A DNA stretch of 64,000 bases. Source: Nitrosopumilus piranensis (GTDB lineage: Archaea; Thermoproteota; Nitrososphaeria; Nitrososphaerales; Nitrosopumilaceae). Under the pieces are notes generated by a model. That model was not told the DNA's origin, did no database searches, and worked only from the letters and a program-made list of their open reading frames with translations. Made by a program: the position numbers and the translations under genes. The stretch covers positions 682,001 through 746,000 of the forward strand of contig NZ_CP010868.1 in assembly GCF_000875775.1 (NCBI RefSeq). Direction: 5' to 3'. Shown piece by piece: positions 1 to 9,146 of this stretch; positions within the stretch are counted from its first letter, which is position 1, and every line of letters begins with the position of its first letter.

Positions 1-480
1 ACCTTCTAATGCAAACTTTGAACTGATATATGCCGGTGATCCTGGTAATCCCATTCTTCCAGCTACAGAACTAATGTTTACAATGATTCCTGATTTTTGA
101 TTCCTCATGATTGGCGCAACTTCTTGAATAATTCTTACAACACTAAAAAAATTAGTCTCAAACTGTTTTCTAAAATCCTCCACTGAAACATCTTCTGTGC
201 ATCCAAACTGTCCATATCCTGCGTTATTTACTAAGACATCTAGTCTTCCGGTATCCTCCATTATTTTTTTAATAGCTGCTACAATGGATTCTTCTTTGTC
301 CACATCAAGCTCTATTACATCAATTGGAAGATTTTCTTTTTTTGCAGCATTTTCTAACTCTCCTGCTTTTGACAAATTTCTTATACTGGCAAATGTGTGA
401 TATCCATCTTTTGCAAGTGCTAATGCTGATTCTAGTCCAATTCCTGAAGAGCTTCCAGTAACAAGAGCTACCTTTTCCAT
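1..480 (-). CDS. SDR-family NAD(P)-dependent oxidoreductase, 3' end cut off
   Basis: The visible 160 codons are the N-terminal two thirds of a classical short-chain dehydrogenase/reductase; the C-terminus lies beyond base 1. Seen from the ATG at 480: the cofactor motif TGSSSGIG at residues 8-15, the NNAG motif near residue 90, and the active-site pair YxxxK (YISSK) close to the window edge, after the catalytic Ser stretch NISSVAG. An acidic Asp in ELDVD fits the adenine-binding loop. The substrate cannot be read from the sequence. It lies 38 bases downstream of the helicase gene on the same strand and may be co-transcribed with it. Confidence 0.9.
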   Translation of the reverse strand, partial: MEKVALVTGSSSGIGLESALALAKDGYHTFASIRNLSKAGELENAAKKENLPIDVIELDVDKEESIVAAIKKIMEDTGRLDVLVNNAGYGQFGCTEDVSVEDFRKQFETNFFSVVRIIQEVAPIMRNQKSGIIVNISSVAGRMGLPGSPAYISSKFALEG

Positions 481-518
481 GATGGTTCTATTTTTTTGTT
501 ATATTTATCCCATTTTGA

Positions 519-3029
519 TTATACTAGAGGTCTATCTCCTTCTGTAGGATCAACTAGTTGTGTTTTTTCACCATCATTGATTCTCTCCAAAATTTCTAAT
601 GCAGAATATTTGTGCAAATACTCGTTGTTATTTCCACATCTGTATGAGAACGTACATCGTGGACATCCAGCCTCATTTTTGCATGGACACTCCTTTACGA
701 TAAACATACTCCTTTCAAGTACCTTCTCAAATCTGTCGTAGAGTGCTTTACTTGCACCACTTCCACCAATGGCTCCATCATAGATGAAAATCAAGCCTGA
801 TGTACCAAGTGATATGCCGCCCAAGTCTTGAGATACTCCTCCTGTAATCATATTGCTTCCTTCAATCACAACATGCTCTGTTGCATGATATCCACTTGCC
901 TCTATGTATTCTTCGTCTTCAGATTCTTCCATTACTTTGAGTGGTCTTGGCGCATGAAATACAATTCCCTTTGTAACAAAATCATATTCTAATGGTGTAT
1001 CAAGTAGGACTTTTTCTCCTTGTGTTACTTCTTGTCCTAGTTCAATGTTGACATACCCGTATACTTTTTTCTCAATATGTAATTTACAAAATGCAACTTC
1101 TACTCCATTTGCTTCTCTCTTCTCAAAAACTGTCTCAATTGTTGGCCATTCTTCCGTTAATGCTTTAGTATAGTATGGGTAATCCCTGGGAATCTTTTCA
1201 ATCTTTGCATAATTTTTTTCTGGATAATCAAATTCTTTTACTTTGTAGCGAATACCTGCAAGAAAATAGATTGCATCTTTGTGTAGCTCTTCAAGTGCAA
1301 TTGGTAGAATCCTGTCTCCTACTTTTTTATCATTTAAGAAAATGTCAATTGACTTTCCTATACCTCTAATGCTGTATTCGTTTAGAAGAGAATTAATTTT
1401 ATCAAAATTGGGAACTATTCTATTGTTGAACTCTTTTAGATTCTCTTTGATAATGTGGTGCTCTATTACTTCCTGATGTTCTTTGAGTTCATGTTTTGAA
1501 ATTGGTCTGTCACATGCCATTGCTAAAACTTGAAATTCTTCTACAAATGGATTCTTTGGATCTATGTATGTTTTTTCTATATCTTCAAAATAGTCATCAG
1601 GATGATTCTTGTAGTATTGTGAAATCGGATCATTTCCTAATGCTAAAAATGCATATCCCCGCTGTCCCTTTCTTGCAGCTCTGCCAATTCTCTGAATTAA
1701 TCGATTTACTGGAATGGTGGATGAAATCACACAATCAACATTCCCAACATCTATGCCTAATTCAAGCGTAGGAGTACATGAAATTGCATCAAGCATGTCT
1801 TCTTTGAACTGCTTTTCAACAGACGTTCGATAATTTACCATCAGTCCAGCTCTGTGAACTTTGATGTTGACCTTCTGCCTTTTTGCCTGCATTGCTAGTA
1901 ATTCTGAATTCAGATGTGAGTTGTTAAAGACCATGGTTTTGTGATTTTTTTGAGTAAGTTTTTTTGTTAATTCCACCATTAGTGCCCTTTGAGTTCGTAA
2001 TGATGGAAATAACATGGCAAAATCTGTCTGATCTTTTTTCCCTGAACCTTGAATTTTTTGCATCTTTTCTCCAAATAACTTCTCACAGAACTCTTTAGCG
2101 TCTTCTAGTGTAGCTGATGCTGCTACAAATTGGAGTTTGTTTGCACAAATTCTTTTGAGTCTTTTTATGATGTAATGAACATTTGAACCAAAAATTCCTG
2201 AATATACATGTGCTTCATCTGTAACGAGAATTCTTGTTGATGATAATATTGATGAAAACTTTGTTTGGTGCCACATGTGATAGTGTAAAACATCAAAGTT
2301 TGTGACAAGAATGTGTGGGGGATTATCTATGATTTCTCTTCTGTCTGCTATCTTTGTATCTCCATCAAAGACACTTACTGTTATTCCAATTTTTTCTGCA
2401 AACTTTTTGATCTTTGGGAATTGGTCTCTTGCAAGTGCTTTTGTTGGATAAACAAAAATTGCATAAACATTTCCATCTGTTGCGTCTTTTTTTATTCTTT
2501 GAATCACTGGAATCAAAAATGCTTCTGTTTTTCCTGAAGCAGTTGGCGCCTCAATGACTACATTTTCTCCATATGAAATTTCGCCAATTGCCTCTTCTTG
2601 AAATTTGTAAAATTGTTTTATTCCTAATTCTTTGAGATGGTCTGTGACTGATTCATCTAATCCCAAATCTTCAACTTTGCCGCCCATTTTAGGCTCAGGA
2701 TTGCTCAAAACTTTGTATTGTGAAATATAGTCTTTTTTTGAAAATAAAATTTCTTCAGTAATTTTGTCTGGCTTGTTTTTACCAATCATCTCTTTTATCT
2801 CACTTTCAGCACGTACTATTCCCTCATCTTTGAGGTTCTCTGATAATCCATTCTCAGTTACTTGACCCTTGTCATATCTTGATAGAAATTCTAAAAATAC
2901 CTCATCTACATTCTTTGAAAACTCTAGCAGATCTTCGATACCACAATTACTACAAGATACATGCATTTTTTTGTTGAAAGTCTTTTGAATATCTATTTTT
3001 GACTTGCATTTTGGACATGATAACTTCAA
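519..3029 (-). CDS. DEAD/DEAH-box helicase with C-terminal DUF1998 Cys cluster (MrfA/YprA/Hrq1-like)
   Basis: 836 residues. The N-terminus has a zinc ribbon (C5, C8, C26, C29). The helicase core shows Walker A APTASGKT (161-168), DEAH at 271-274 and a motif VI of type QRIGRAARKGQ near residue 465. The C-terminus carries the four-Cys cluster typical of DUF1998 (CPCKNEAGCPRC followed by YRCG). This arrangement matches the MrfA/YprA and Hrq1 superfamily 2 helicases, known as 3'-5' DNA repair helicases in bacteria and fungi; a repair role here is inferred. The extra N-terminal ribbon is uncommon in MrfA. The gene diverges from the adjacent DNA methyltransferase. Confidence 0.88.
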   Translation of the reverse strand: MKLSCPKCKSKIDIQKTFNKKMHVSCSNCGIEDLLEFSKNVDEVFLEFLSRYDKGQVTENGLSENLKDEGIVRAESEIKEMIGKNKPDKITEEILFSKKDYISQYKVLSNPEPKMGGKVEDLGLDESVTDHLKELGIKQFYKFQEEAIGEISYGENVVIEAPTASGKTEAFLIPVIQRIKKDATDGNVYAIFVYPTKALARDQFPKIKKFAEKIGITVSVFDGDTKIADRREIIDNPPHILVTNFDVLHYHMWHQTKFSSILSSTRILVTDEAHVYSGIFGSNVHYIIKRLKRICANKLQFVAASATLEDAKEFCEKLFGEKMQKIQGSGKKDQTDFAMLFPSLRTQRALMVELTKKLTQKNHKTMVFNNSHLNSELLAMQAKRQKVNIKVHRAGLMVNYRTSVEKQFKEDMLDAISCTPTLELGIDVGNVDCVISSTIPVNRLIQRIGRAARKGQRGYAFLALGNDPISQYYKNHPDDYFEDIEKTYIDPKNPFVEEFQVLAMACDRPISKHELKEHQEVIEHHIIKENLKEFNNRIVPNFDKINSLLNEYSIRGIGKSIDIFLNDKKVGDRILPIALEELHKDAIYFLAGIRYKVKEFDYPEKNYAKIEKIPRDYPYYTKALTEEWPTIETVFEKREANGVEVAFCKLHIEKKVYGYVNIELGQEVTQGEKVLLDTPLEYDFVTKGIVFHAPRPLKVMEESEDEEYIEASGYHATEHVVIEGSNMITGGVSQDLGGISLGTSGLIFIYDGAIGGSGASKALYDRFEKVLERSMFIVKECPCKNEAGCPRCTFSYRCGNNNEYLHKYSALEILERINDGEKTQLVDPTEGDRPLV

Positions 3030-3123
3030 GATCTATTTGCTAAGAAATGATTAGTGATTTATTGTTACTTCATAGTGTTTACCCATGACATTATTATGCT
3101 AGGAAATGATCTTGAACTTAAAA

Positions 3124-3900
3124 ATGAAAAAAATTGAGATCAACAAAATTTACAATCAAAACTGCATTGATGGGATGAAATCAATTCCTAAGAACAAGAT
3201 TGACTTAGTTATTACCGATCCCCCTTTTGCCATAAATTTTAAGGCAAAAAAGGCAAATTACAATAGAACATCATCTCGTGTAATTTCTGGATACAACGAA
3301 ATCAAGCCTGAGGATTACTATGATTTCACATTTGCATGGATGAGTGAAGTCTTTCGAATTCTAAAAGATTCAGGAAGCATGTATGTTTTTTCAGGGTGGA
3401 ATAACCTAAAGGATATTTTGCAAGCATTAGATGATGTTGGTTTTACTACCATTAATCATATTGTTTGGAAATACCAGTTTGGTGTGGTAACTAAAAGAAA
3501 GTTTGTTACATCACACTATCATTGTCTGTATGTTTGCAAAGATGATAAAAAACGAAAGTTCTTTCCATTTTCTAGATTTAAAAAAGAAGACAAAACGACA
3601 GAGGGGCGTAGTCTGCACTACAAAGACAAAGAAGATGTTTGGGACATCAAACGTGAATATTGGACAGGTGATGAAAAGACACCAACAAAACTTCCATCAG
3701 AATTGATACAGAAACTCTTAGAGTACTCTAGTGACAAAAAAGATATTGTTCTTGATCCTTTCCTTGGCTCAGGTCAGGTTGCTGTTGTAAGCAAATCTTT
3801 AAACAGAAGATTTCTTGGATTTGAAGTTGTTCCTGATTACTACAAGTTTGCAAAAAAACGACTTGACAAAGACCTGTATCGAATAAAAAAATTAAAATAA
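3124..3900 (+). CDS. Beta-class DNA methyltransferase (N4-cytosine or N6-adenine), solitary
   Basis: Site-specific DNA methyltransferase using S-adenosylmethionine. Catalytic motif IV, TDPPF (residues 31-35), comes before the AdoMet-binding motif I, DPFLGSGQ, near the C-terminus; that order defines the beta class. The FxGFEVVPDYY stretch after motif I is typical of the family. The start at 3124 (MKKIEIN) is preferred over an in-frame ATG at 3106 because a TATA-like TTATTATG (3091-3098) then sits about 29 bases upstream. No restriction endonuclease gene is adjacent, so it looks like an orphan methylase. It ends directly against the end of the convergent tatA gene. Confidence 0.85.
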   Translation: MKKIEINKIYNQNCIDGMKSIPKNKIDLVITDPPFAINFKAKKANYNRTSSRVISGYNEIKPEDYYDFTFAWMSEVFRILKDSGSMYVFSGWNNLKDILQALDDVGFTTINHIVWKYQFGVVTKRKFVTSHYHCLYVCKDDKKRKFFPFSRFKKEDKTTEGRSLHYKDKEDVWDIKREYWTGDEKTPTKLPSELIQKLLEYSSDKKDIVLDPFLGSGQVAVVSKSLNRRFLGFEVVPDYYKFAKKRLDKDLYRIKKLK

Positions 3901-4248
3901 CTATTTATTGTTTTCTGGTTCGTCTGTCTTCTTTTGACCAATTTTGTCTGAAATAATTTTTCGTAGGTCATCATCTGTTTTACCTTCTGCTTTAACCCCT
4001 ATTGACTTTGCAATGGTTTCTAGTTTTTGTCTTTCTGATTCTACTGGCCCTGAAATTTTTGGTGATTCATCTGTAACCTCTTTCATGCTTTCTTGGATGC
4101 CATTTTTTGCTTTGTTGTATTCGTTGACTGCTTTTCCAAGCTTCCTTGCAGCTCCTGGAAGCTTACCTGTTCCTAAAATCAAAACTAGTGCAACAAAAAT
4201 GATGATTATCCATTCGCTACCTGCTACATTTAATGAATAATCTATCAT
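3901..4248 (-). CDS. tatA: Twin-arginine translocase subunit TatA
   Basis: 115 residues. One membrane helix at about residues 12-27 is followed by the GTGKLPGAARKLGKA amphipathic helix that defines TatA/TatB/Hcf106 proteins, then a charged, disordered tail rich in Lys and Glu. TatA oligomers form the pore for folded, cofactor-bearing exported proteins, which fits a lineage rich in exported copper proteins. No TatC is visible in the window. The tail (KTDDDLRKIISDKIGQKK) is longer than in minimal TatA. TatA versus TatB cannot be told apart with certainty; archaea usually have only TatA-type subunits. Confidence 0.88.
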   Translation of the reverse strand: MIDYSLNVAGSEWIIIIFVALVLILGTGKLPGAARKLGKAVNEYNKAKNGIQESMKEVTDESPKISGPVESERQKLETIAKSIGVKAEGKTDDDLRKIISDKIGQKKTDEPENNK

Positions 4249-4377
4249 GATCTCATTTGCCTTAATTTGAAATTAAACGTAATGTTTGAAATTATGCCTA
4301 ATTGATAATTTCAGACTTGAATATCATCTCTGAGAATATACTTAATGGTTTAAAGAAATTCAATTGCAATTTGGTTT

Positions 4378-4692
4378 ATGAAGAAAATTGAAACAATAGT
4401 TCCATCTGGAAAGAAAGATGCAGTTATTGCTGCAATTAAAAAAATAGGCGTTGGTGGTGTAACTGTTCATCAAGTACAAGGACAAGGTGCACAAGATCCT
4501 CCTTTGGTTGGAGAATTCTTTAGCAGAGAAATGATCATTTGTGTGGCAGATGATCCTAAGGTGGATGAGATCATAAATGCAATTGCAAATGTGGCATGTA
4601 CTGGAACAAAGGGCGACGGTAAAGTCTTTGTTACAGAAGTAGTTGATGCACTAGATATCTGCACTAAGAAACGTGGAACAATGGATATCTAA
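4378..4692 (+). CDS. PII-family signal protein with shortened T-loop
   Basis: 104 residues aligned along the full GlnB/GlnK fold: an MKKIE start, the conserved Gln in the T-loop base (Q39) and the B-loop-like TGTKGDGKVFV at 75-85 that binds ATP/ADP. The T-loop between Q39 and the next strand is clearly shorter than in GlnB/GlnK and lacks the RGAEY segment with the uridylylated Tyr51, so classical modification is impossible. Not next to amtB or glnA, so the partner is unknown. A TTTAAAG box at about 4349-4355 lies near -26. Probably an ATP/ADP sensor of nitrogen or carbon status; target unknown. Confidence 0.85.
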   Translation: MKKIETIVPSGKKDAVIAAIKKIGVGGVTVHQVQGQGAQDPPLVGEFFSREMIICVADDPKVDEIINAIANVACTGTKGDGKVFVTEVVDALDICTKKRGTMDI

Positions 4693-5843
4693 TACAAAGT
4701 TCTTTGTGGTTCCAATTTCTTTCTATATGTAATTGCTAGTAGTGCTACTCCAATTCCTATGATACAAAATACTATGTATGGTGTATTATCTCCTAAGGAT
4801 TGTGTTAATGGTCCTCCGATAGTTGGCCCTATTGCCCAACCCATTCCAAAAACTGTTTCATATGCACCAATAATTTTTCCTGAGATGCCTTTTTTGGTCT
4901 TGCTCAAAATAATCTCTAAAGTTAGTGGGAAAAATATGCTAAATCCAAATCCCATCAATACTAGTGCTATTGCAAAAGTGGCAATAGAGTCTGCAACCAC
5001 TGATATTGCAAGCCCTGCTGATACTGCAAACACTGCAGCAATCAAAGTTTGACTTGTCTTTCTTGCAAACTTTCCTGCCAGTGCAAGTGATACCACACGT
5101 GAAATCCCAAAAACAAAAAACAGTAACAAAATATCAGTATCTGTCATCCCATTATCATTTAGAAATGCAGGATAAATTGTCAAAATTATGCCAAATGATG
5201 ATGTACAAAAAAGTAGTAAAATTATGACTTCAGGAAACCTCTTCATTTCCTTGATTGATGAAAATGAAAAATGTTCATGATGATTTCTAACACTTTTTCT
5301 TGAAACTAGTATTGAAGAAATCAGCGTAGCTGCTAGAATGAACGCTGTAATTTGAAATAGGATTCTGTATGTAATGTCTAACCCTTCTAAAAATACTGTT
5401 CCTAGTAATGGTCCGACCATGAATCCAATAACAAAAAACATTGTAAACCATGAGATGTTTTTTACTCTGTTTTTCTCAGAACTTTCATTTGATATGATCG
5501 ATTCACATGGTGGCCAAAAAAATGCATGAGCTACACCCGTCATTATTCTGAATCCCATAATTTCAGGAACTAATTGTGCAATTGATAGAAGATAAATTGA
5601 TGTAGAGTTTATTGCGGTTCCTAATGCTAAAAGATATCCATTATTGAATCTATCAAGAAGAATTCCTACAAACAATGGGATGAACATGTAAGGGATGAAA
5701 TTAGCTAATCCGATAAAACCAAGTTCAGAGTACGTTGCACCTATAACATTTTTTGCAAATACTGGAAGAATTGGACCATGCAGTCCATAAGAAATTCCAA
5801 TGATTAGACCTGTAATGTTTACTAGAATCAGAACTTTATTCAT
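4689..5843 (-). CDS. MFS transporter, 12-helix type
   Basis: 384 residues, almost entirely hydrophobic helices with short charged loops. The first loop carries the MFS motif variant GILLDRFNNGYLLALG near residues 60-75, and the second half has the matching GKFARKTSQ loop. The start overlaps the end of the upstream methyltransferase by four bases, so the two are probably translationally coupled. The substrate cannot be inferred; the neighbouring lipid- or quinone-type methyltransferase hints at a shared small hydrophobic compound, but this is weak. It converges with the PII gene, overlapping it by four bases. Confidence 0.85.
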   Translation of the reverse strand: MNKVLILVNITGLIIGISYGLHGPILPVFAKNVIGATYSELGFIGLANFIPYMFIPLFVGILLDRFNNGYLLALGTAINSTSIYLLSIAQLVPEIMGFRIMTGVAHAFFWPPCESIISNESSEKNRVKNISWFTMFFVIGFMVGPLLGTVFLEGLDITYRILFQITAFILAATLISSILVSRKSVRNHHEHFSFSSIKEMKRFPEVIILLLFCTSSFGIILTIYPAFLNDNGMTDTDILLLFFVFGISRVVSLALAGKFARKTSQTLIAAVFAVSAGLAISVVADSIATFAIALVLMGFGFSIFFPLTLEIILSKTKKGISGKIIGAYETVFGMGWAIGPTIGGPLTQSLGDNTPYIVFCIIGIGVALLAITYRKKLEPQRTLY

Positions 5844-6529
5844 TTGTATGCTGCAACCATTATTGCTCCGCCCATAAGATCTTTCTCAAATTCAACTCTA
5901 GAGAATTTTTCGAGCAACAGACTTTCGAGCTTTTTGTTTTGAGGCCATCTTTTGAAAGTTCCATAGAGTGTTCCAAACTTCAATCCTAGTCTACCTCCCG
6001 CAATAAATGCAAGAATTGGTAAAATACATCTAAGATAAAATGAAACTCCTGCTCTGATTAATGCTTCATCTGGCTTTCCCAAATCTACAATCACAAACCT
6101 TCCTTCTTTTTTTAAAACTCTGTGAATCTCACTAATTGCAATTCTTAGATTTATTGCGTCCCTTAAGGAATAACCACACAATACTGCATCAAACTCTTCA
6201 TCTCTAAATGGAATGTGTTCAAAAACACCATTTGCCATGTTAGGTGTTTTATCAAAATGAGTACCAGTATTCTTGAGCATTGGAACTAAAGGATCGTAAA
6301 GTGTAACTGTAATTTTTCCATCAGTTAACTTTAGAGCAGTCTTTGACATGTTGCCAAAACCTGAACCTGCATCAAGTATTTTGTTTCCAGGAACAACCCT
6401 CTTTGAAATACCACGATTTCGGTGCTCTACATCTTTTCCTAATGATATGATTGAATTTACTTTATCATAAACTGGAATAATTTCACGAAGCACTTCCATT
6501 ACTTCGCCCCAATAACTTCCTAAACCCAT
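5840..6529 (-). CDS. Class I SAM-dependent methyltransferase, UbiE/MenG-like
   Basis: 229 residues. AdoMet motif I is ILDAGSGFGNM near residue 48, motif II contains ITVTLYDPLVPML, and the post-motif segment EEFDAVLCGYSLRDA matches the UbiE/COQ5 group, in which the stretch around GYSLRD is close to the quinone methyltransferase signature. The following EIHRVLKKEGRFVIVDLGKP is also typical. A C-methylation step in menaquinone or a related lipid is plausible but not provable from sequence. Four-base overlap with the downstream MFS gene and a 52-base gap to psmA upstream suggest a psmA-methyltransferase-MFS transcription unit. Confidence 0.8.
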   Translation of the reverse strand: MGLGSYWGEVMEVLREIIPVYDKVNSIISLGKDVEHRNRGISKRVVPGNKILDAGSGFGNMSKTALKLTDGKITVTLYDPLVPMLKNTGTHFDKTPNMANGVFEHIPFRDEEFDAVLCGYSLRDAINLRIAISEIHRVLKKEGRFVIVDLGKPDEALIRAGVSFYLRCILPILAFIAGGRLGLKFGTLYGTFKRWPQNKKLESLLLEKFSRVEFEKDLMGGAIMVAAYK

Positions 6530-6581
6530 TATCTATCGTCTCTATACACTGAAATGAATATCTTTCAAATCTAAAATTCTA

Positions 6582-7304
6582 TTATGGAACAAACTTTGAT
6601 GCGGTTTGAGAATATTTTTGTAAATCTGCTTCAGAAACTTTCTCAAATATCTTGGATTCTGATGAAATCTTTGCCATTTTGATGTCGTTGACTCCTTCTT
6701 TTTGTTCTGCCTTTAGTTTAATTGCTGCAATTGCTAATGCTGCTGCATCCTCCAAACTCAAATCATCTTTGTAATTTTTCTCCAAAAATGCATTTACATC
6801 ATCAGAACCTGCTCCAATTGCAATTGCTGCAAATTGAACATAAGTTCCACTAGGATCTGTTACATAGATTGATTCTCCTTTTTGATCAACACCTGCAATA
6901 ATCATTGAAACTCCATTTGGACGAACTCCTCCATATTGAGTGAATTGATGTGCTTGATCTGCTAGATGTTTTGCAACTGTTGCAACTTCAACTGATTCGT
7001 CATATGTCATTCTGTTTCCTTGTGAAAAGAATCTTGCACTGTCAACTTGAACACGTGCATCAGGAATGTATCCTGCAGCTGCAACTCCTATATGATAATC
7101 TACTTGGAAAATTTTCTGTGTAACATCTGTACTTTGTAATGTACGAGGCTTTTCTTCAACTGCCATGATGACTCCTTCCTTACTAAGAACTCCAATTGCT
7201 AGAGTTCCTCTTTTTACGGTCTCAATTGCGTATTCTACTTGGTAAATTCTGCCGTCTGGAGAATACATGGTAGGGGTCATATCGTAACCACGTGATGCCA
7301 TCAT
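6582..7304 (-). CDS. psmA: Proteasome alpha subunit
   Basis: 240 residues with the proteasome alpha signature near the N-terminus (YDMTPTMYSPDGRIYQVEYA, residues 7-26) and the IGVAAAGYIPDARVQV stretch of the alpha fold. Alpha subunits form the outer rings of the 20S core and gate entry to the chamber; they are not proteolytic. The N-terminal RGYDMTPTM carries the YD gate-closing element that interacts with PAN/Cdc48-type ATPases. The gene starts either at the ATG at 7304 or the next ATG at 7301. No beta subunit is in the window. Confidence 0.96.
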   Translation of the reverse strand: MMASRGYDMTPTMYSPDGRIYQVEYAIETVKRGTLAIGVLSKEGVIMAVEEKPRTLQSTDVTQKIFQVDYHIGVAAAGYIPDARVQVDSARFFSQGNRMTYDESVEVATVAKHLADQAHQFTQYGGVRPNGVSMIIAGVDQKGESIYVTDPSGTYVQFAAIAIGAGSDDVNAFLEKNYKDDLSLEDAAALAIAAIKLKAEQKEGVNDIKMAKISSESKIFEKVSEADLQKYSQTASKFVP

Positions 7305-7414
7305 GTTATCACGAGTTCATTCTCAGTCAATTTAAGGGTAATTATCACAGTCTGAATGTGGAAAAGATCTGGAAATAGGGTTTTAAGCAAAAGTGGGCAT
7401 TATACTTTAAGGAA

Positions 7415-7798
7415 ATGGTAAACCAATTACTTGAATTCAAGAAAACCCTTAGATCCAGACAAGTCTCTGAACAAAGAAAGCCTGACAGGCAAACTAGAAA
7501 ATTATTACTTTATTTGTTTACTAGCACTAGAGGTGGGTTTACCCGATTGCGAATTATTATGAGCCTGCTTGAAAAACCATACAATACTCACCAGTTATCC
7601 CAAGAACTTGATCTTGATTACAAAGCCATACAGCATCACATGAAAGTACTTGAGAAAAACAATATGGTTTCTAAAATTGGTGAAAAATACGGTGCAATTT
7701 TTCACTTGTCAAACTTCCTTGAAATGAATATCGCTGCTTTAGATGAAGCAATTGATAAACTAGATAGAAAGTTGAATCACAAAAAAGTCTACATCTAA
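7415..7798 (+). CDS. Winged-helix (ArsR-like) transcriptional regulator
   Basis: 127 residues. The central part (about 35-105) is a winged helix-turn-helix: STRGGFTRLRIIMSLLEKPY, then QLSQELDLDYKAIQHHMKVL as recognition region and GEKYGAIFHLS as wing. The basic N-terminal extension may contact DNA and the C-terminal helix may dimerise. Ligand or target unknown; no metal-binding Cys motif is seen. A TTTTAAGC box at 7381-7388 lies about 30 bases before the ATG, consistent with a leaderless message. It diverges from psmA and precedes the glutamate dehydrogenase gene, which it might control. Confidence 0.82.
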   Translation: MVNQLLEFKKTLRSRQVSEQRKPDRQTRKLLLYLFTSTRGGFTRLRIIMSLLEKPYNTHQLSQELDLDYKAIQHHMKVLEKNNMVSKIGEKYGAIFHLSNFLEMNIAALDEAIDKLDRKLNHKKVYI

Positions 7799-7836
7799 TC
7801 ACATGTTATGAAAAGCGATCAGAGATTTTTAACCAA

Positions 7837-7848
7837 ACTTATATAATT
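7837..7848 (+). promoter_or_regulatory. TATA-like box deciding the TTG start of the Glu dehydrogenase gene
   Basis: CTTATATAATTG is centred about 29 bases before the TTG at 7872. There is no in-frame ATG near the protein N-terminus, so spacing supports a leaderless message beginning at or next to the TTG codon. Promoter activity is inferred from position. Confidence 0.6.
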
Positions 7849-7871
7849 GGAATGTTGCTAGAACGATCGTC

Positions 7872-9146
7872 TTGGTTAAGAATGATCCCTTTGCAAATGC
7901 AACCAAACAAGTTAACGATGCATGTGATGTTTTGGGAATTAAAGACAAAGGTATACGTGAATACCTTGCAATGCCCAATAGAATTCTTAGAGTAAAAATT
8001 CCTGTAACAATGGATAACGGAAAGATTAGAGTTTTCACAGGTTTTAGAAGTCAACACAATAATGATAGAGGTCCTTACAAAGGCGGTATTAGATATTTCA
8101 ATCCAGAAGGTGGTGTTGAATATATGGAACGTGAAGTTATGGCACTCTCATCTTGGATGACATGGAAATGTGCAATAGTTGATGTTCCATTAGGTGGCGG
8201 TAAAGGTGGAATCTATGTTAATCCTAAAACTGAAAAGCTTAGCGAAAACGAATTAGAAAGATTAACTCGTGGATTTGCATATAAAATTTCCGAAGTAATA
8301 GGTCCTGAAAAAGATATTCCTGCACCTGATGTTTACACAACAGGAAAAGAGATGACACAGATCATGGATACATTTAGCAAATTAAACGGTAACAAATATT
8401 CTCCAGGTGTTATCACTGGAAAACCAATTTCAATGGGAGGTTCTCTTGCAAGAAATGTTGCAACTGGTTTAGGTGCAGCATATACCGTTAGAGAAGCTGC
8501 AAAGGCAATCAAATTAAATCTCAAAGGTGCAAAAGTTGTCTTGCAAGGATTTGGTAATGCATCAACATTTGCAGGTGAATATCTTGAGAAGATGGGTGCT
8601 AAAGTAATTGCAGTTAGTGATTCTAAAGGTTCCATTTCAATTCCAAAAGGAGCAAAGGTAAGTAAAATCATAGAACACAAACAAAAGAAAGGAAGTGTTG
8701 TTGGATTTCCTGGAAGTAAAAAAATCTCAACTGAAGAATTGCTTACAACAAAATGTGATGTTTTAGTTCCAGGAGCACTTGAAAATCAAATTACAGCAAA
8801 AATTGCAAATAAACTACAATGCAAAATTATTGCAGAAGCTGCAAATGGTCCAACACTACCTGAAGCAGACCCGATTATTTACAAAAAGAAAATCCTAGTA
8901 ATTCCTGATATATTGGCCAATTCCGGCGGTGTGTGTATCTCATACCTAGAATGGGTTCAAAACAACATGGGATACTACTGGACTTTTGATGAGGTTGCAA
9001 ACAAGATGGAGAAAAATATCACTAAAGGATTCAAAGATGCATATGCATTATCTAAAAAACATAAAATCGATATGAGAAAGGCAACCATGGTTTTAGCTGT
9101 GGAGAGAGTTCTTGAGGCCTTTGACCAAAAAGGCATTTGGCCTTAG
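7872..9146 (+). CDS. gdhA: Glu/Leu/Phe/Val dehydrogenase family, probably glutamate dehydrogenase
   Basis: 424 residues, the usual length. The substrate domain includes GPYKGGIRYFNP and the catalytic-Lys segment VDVPLGGGKGGI. The NAD(P)-binding domain begins after residue 200 with VVLQGFGNASTFAGEYL (GxGxxx variant). It interconverts 2-oxoglutarate plus ammonium and glutamate, an obvious ammonium-assimilation entry point in an ammonia oxidiser. Start is TTG, supported by the TATA-like box 29 bases upstream. The 3' end overlaps the convergent Toprim gene by four bases. Cofactor preference is not decided here: the loop after the Rossmann glycines reads VSDSKG. Confidence 0.92.
   Translation: MVKNDPFANATKQVNDACDVLGIKDKGIREYLAMPNRILRVKIPVTMDNGKIRVFTGFRSQHNNDRGPYKGGIRYFNPEGGVEYMEREVMALSSWMTWKCAIVDVPLGGGKGGIYVNPKTEKLSENELERLTRGFAYKISEVIGPEKDIPAPDVYTTGKEMTQIMDTFSKLNGNKYSPGVITGKPISMGGSLARNVATGLGAAYTVREAAKAIKLNLKGAKVVLQGFGNASTFAGEYLEKMGAKVIAVSDSKGSISIPKGAKVSKIIEHKQKKGSVVGFPGSKKISTEELLTTKCDVLVPGALENQITAKIANKLQCKIIAEAANGPTLPEADPIIYKKKILVIPDILANSGGVCISYLEWVQNNMGYYWTFDEVANKMEKNITKGFKDAYALSKKHKIDMRKATMVLAVERVLEAFDQKGIWP

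Noticed and set aside
519-3900. Helicase plus methyltransferase read as a DISARM-type defence system
   Set aside because: Core drmA/drmB-style partners and a phospholipase-D gene are missing; the zinc-ribbon plus DUF1998 layout fits MrfA-like repair helicases better. Kept only as a low-weight remark in the findings.
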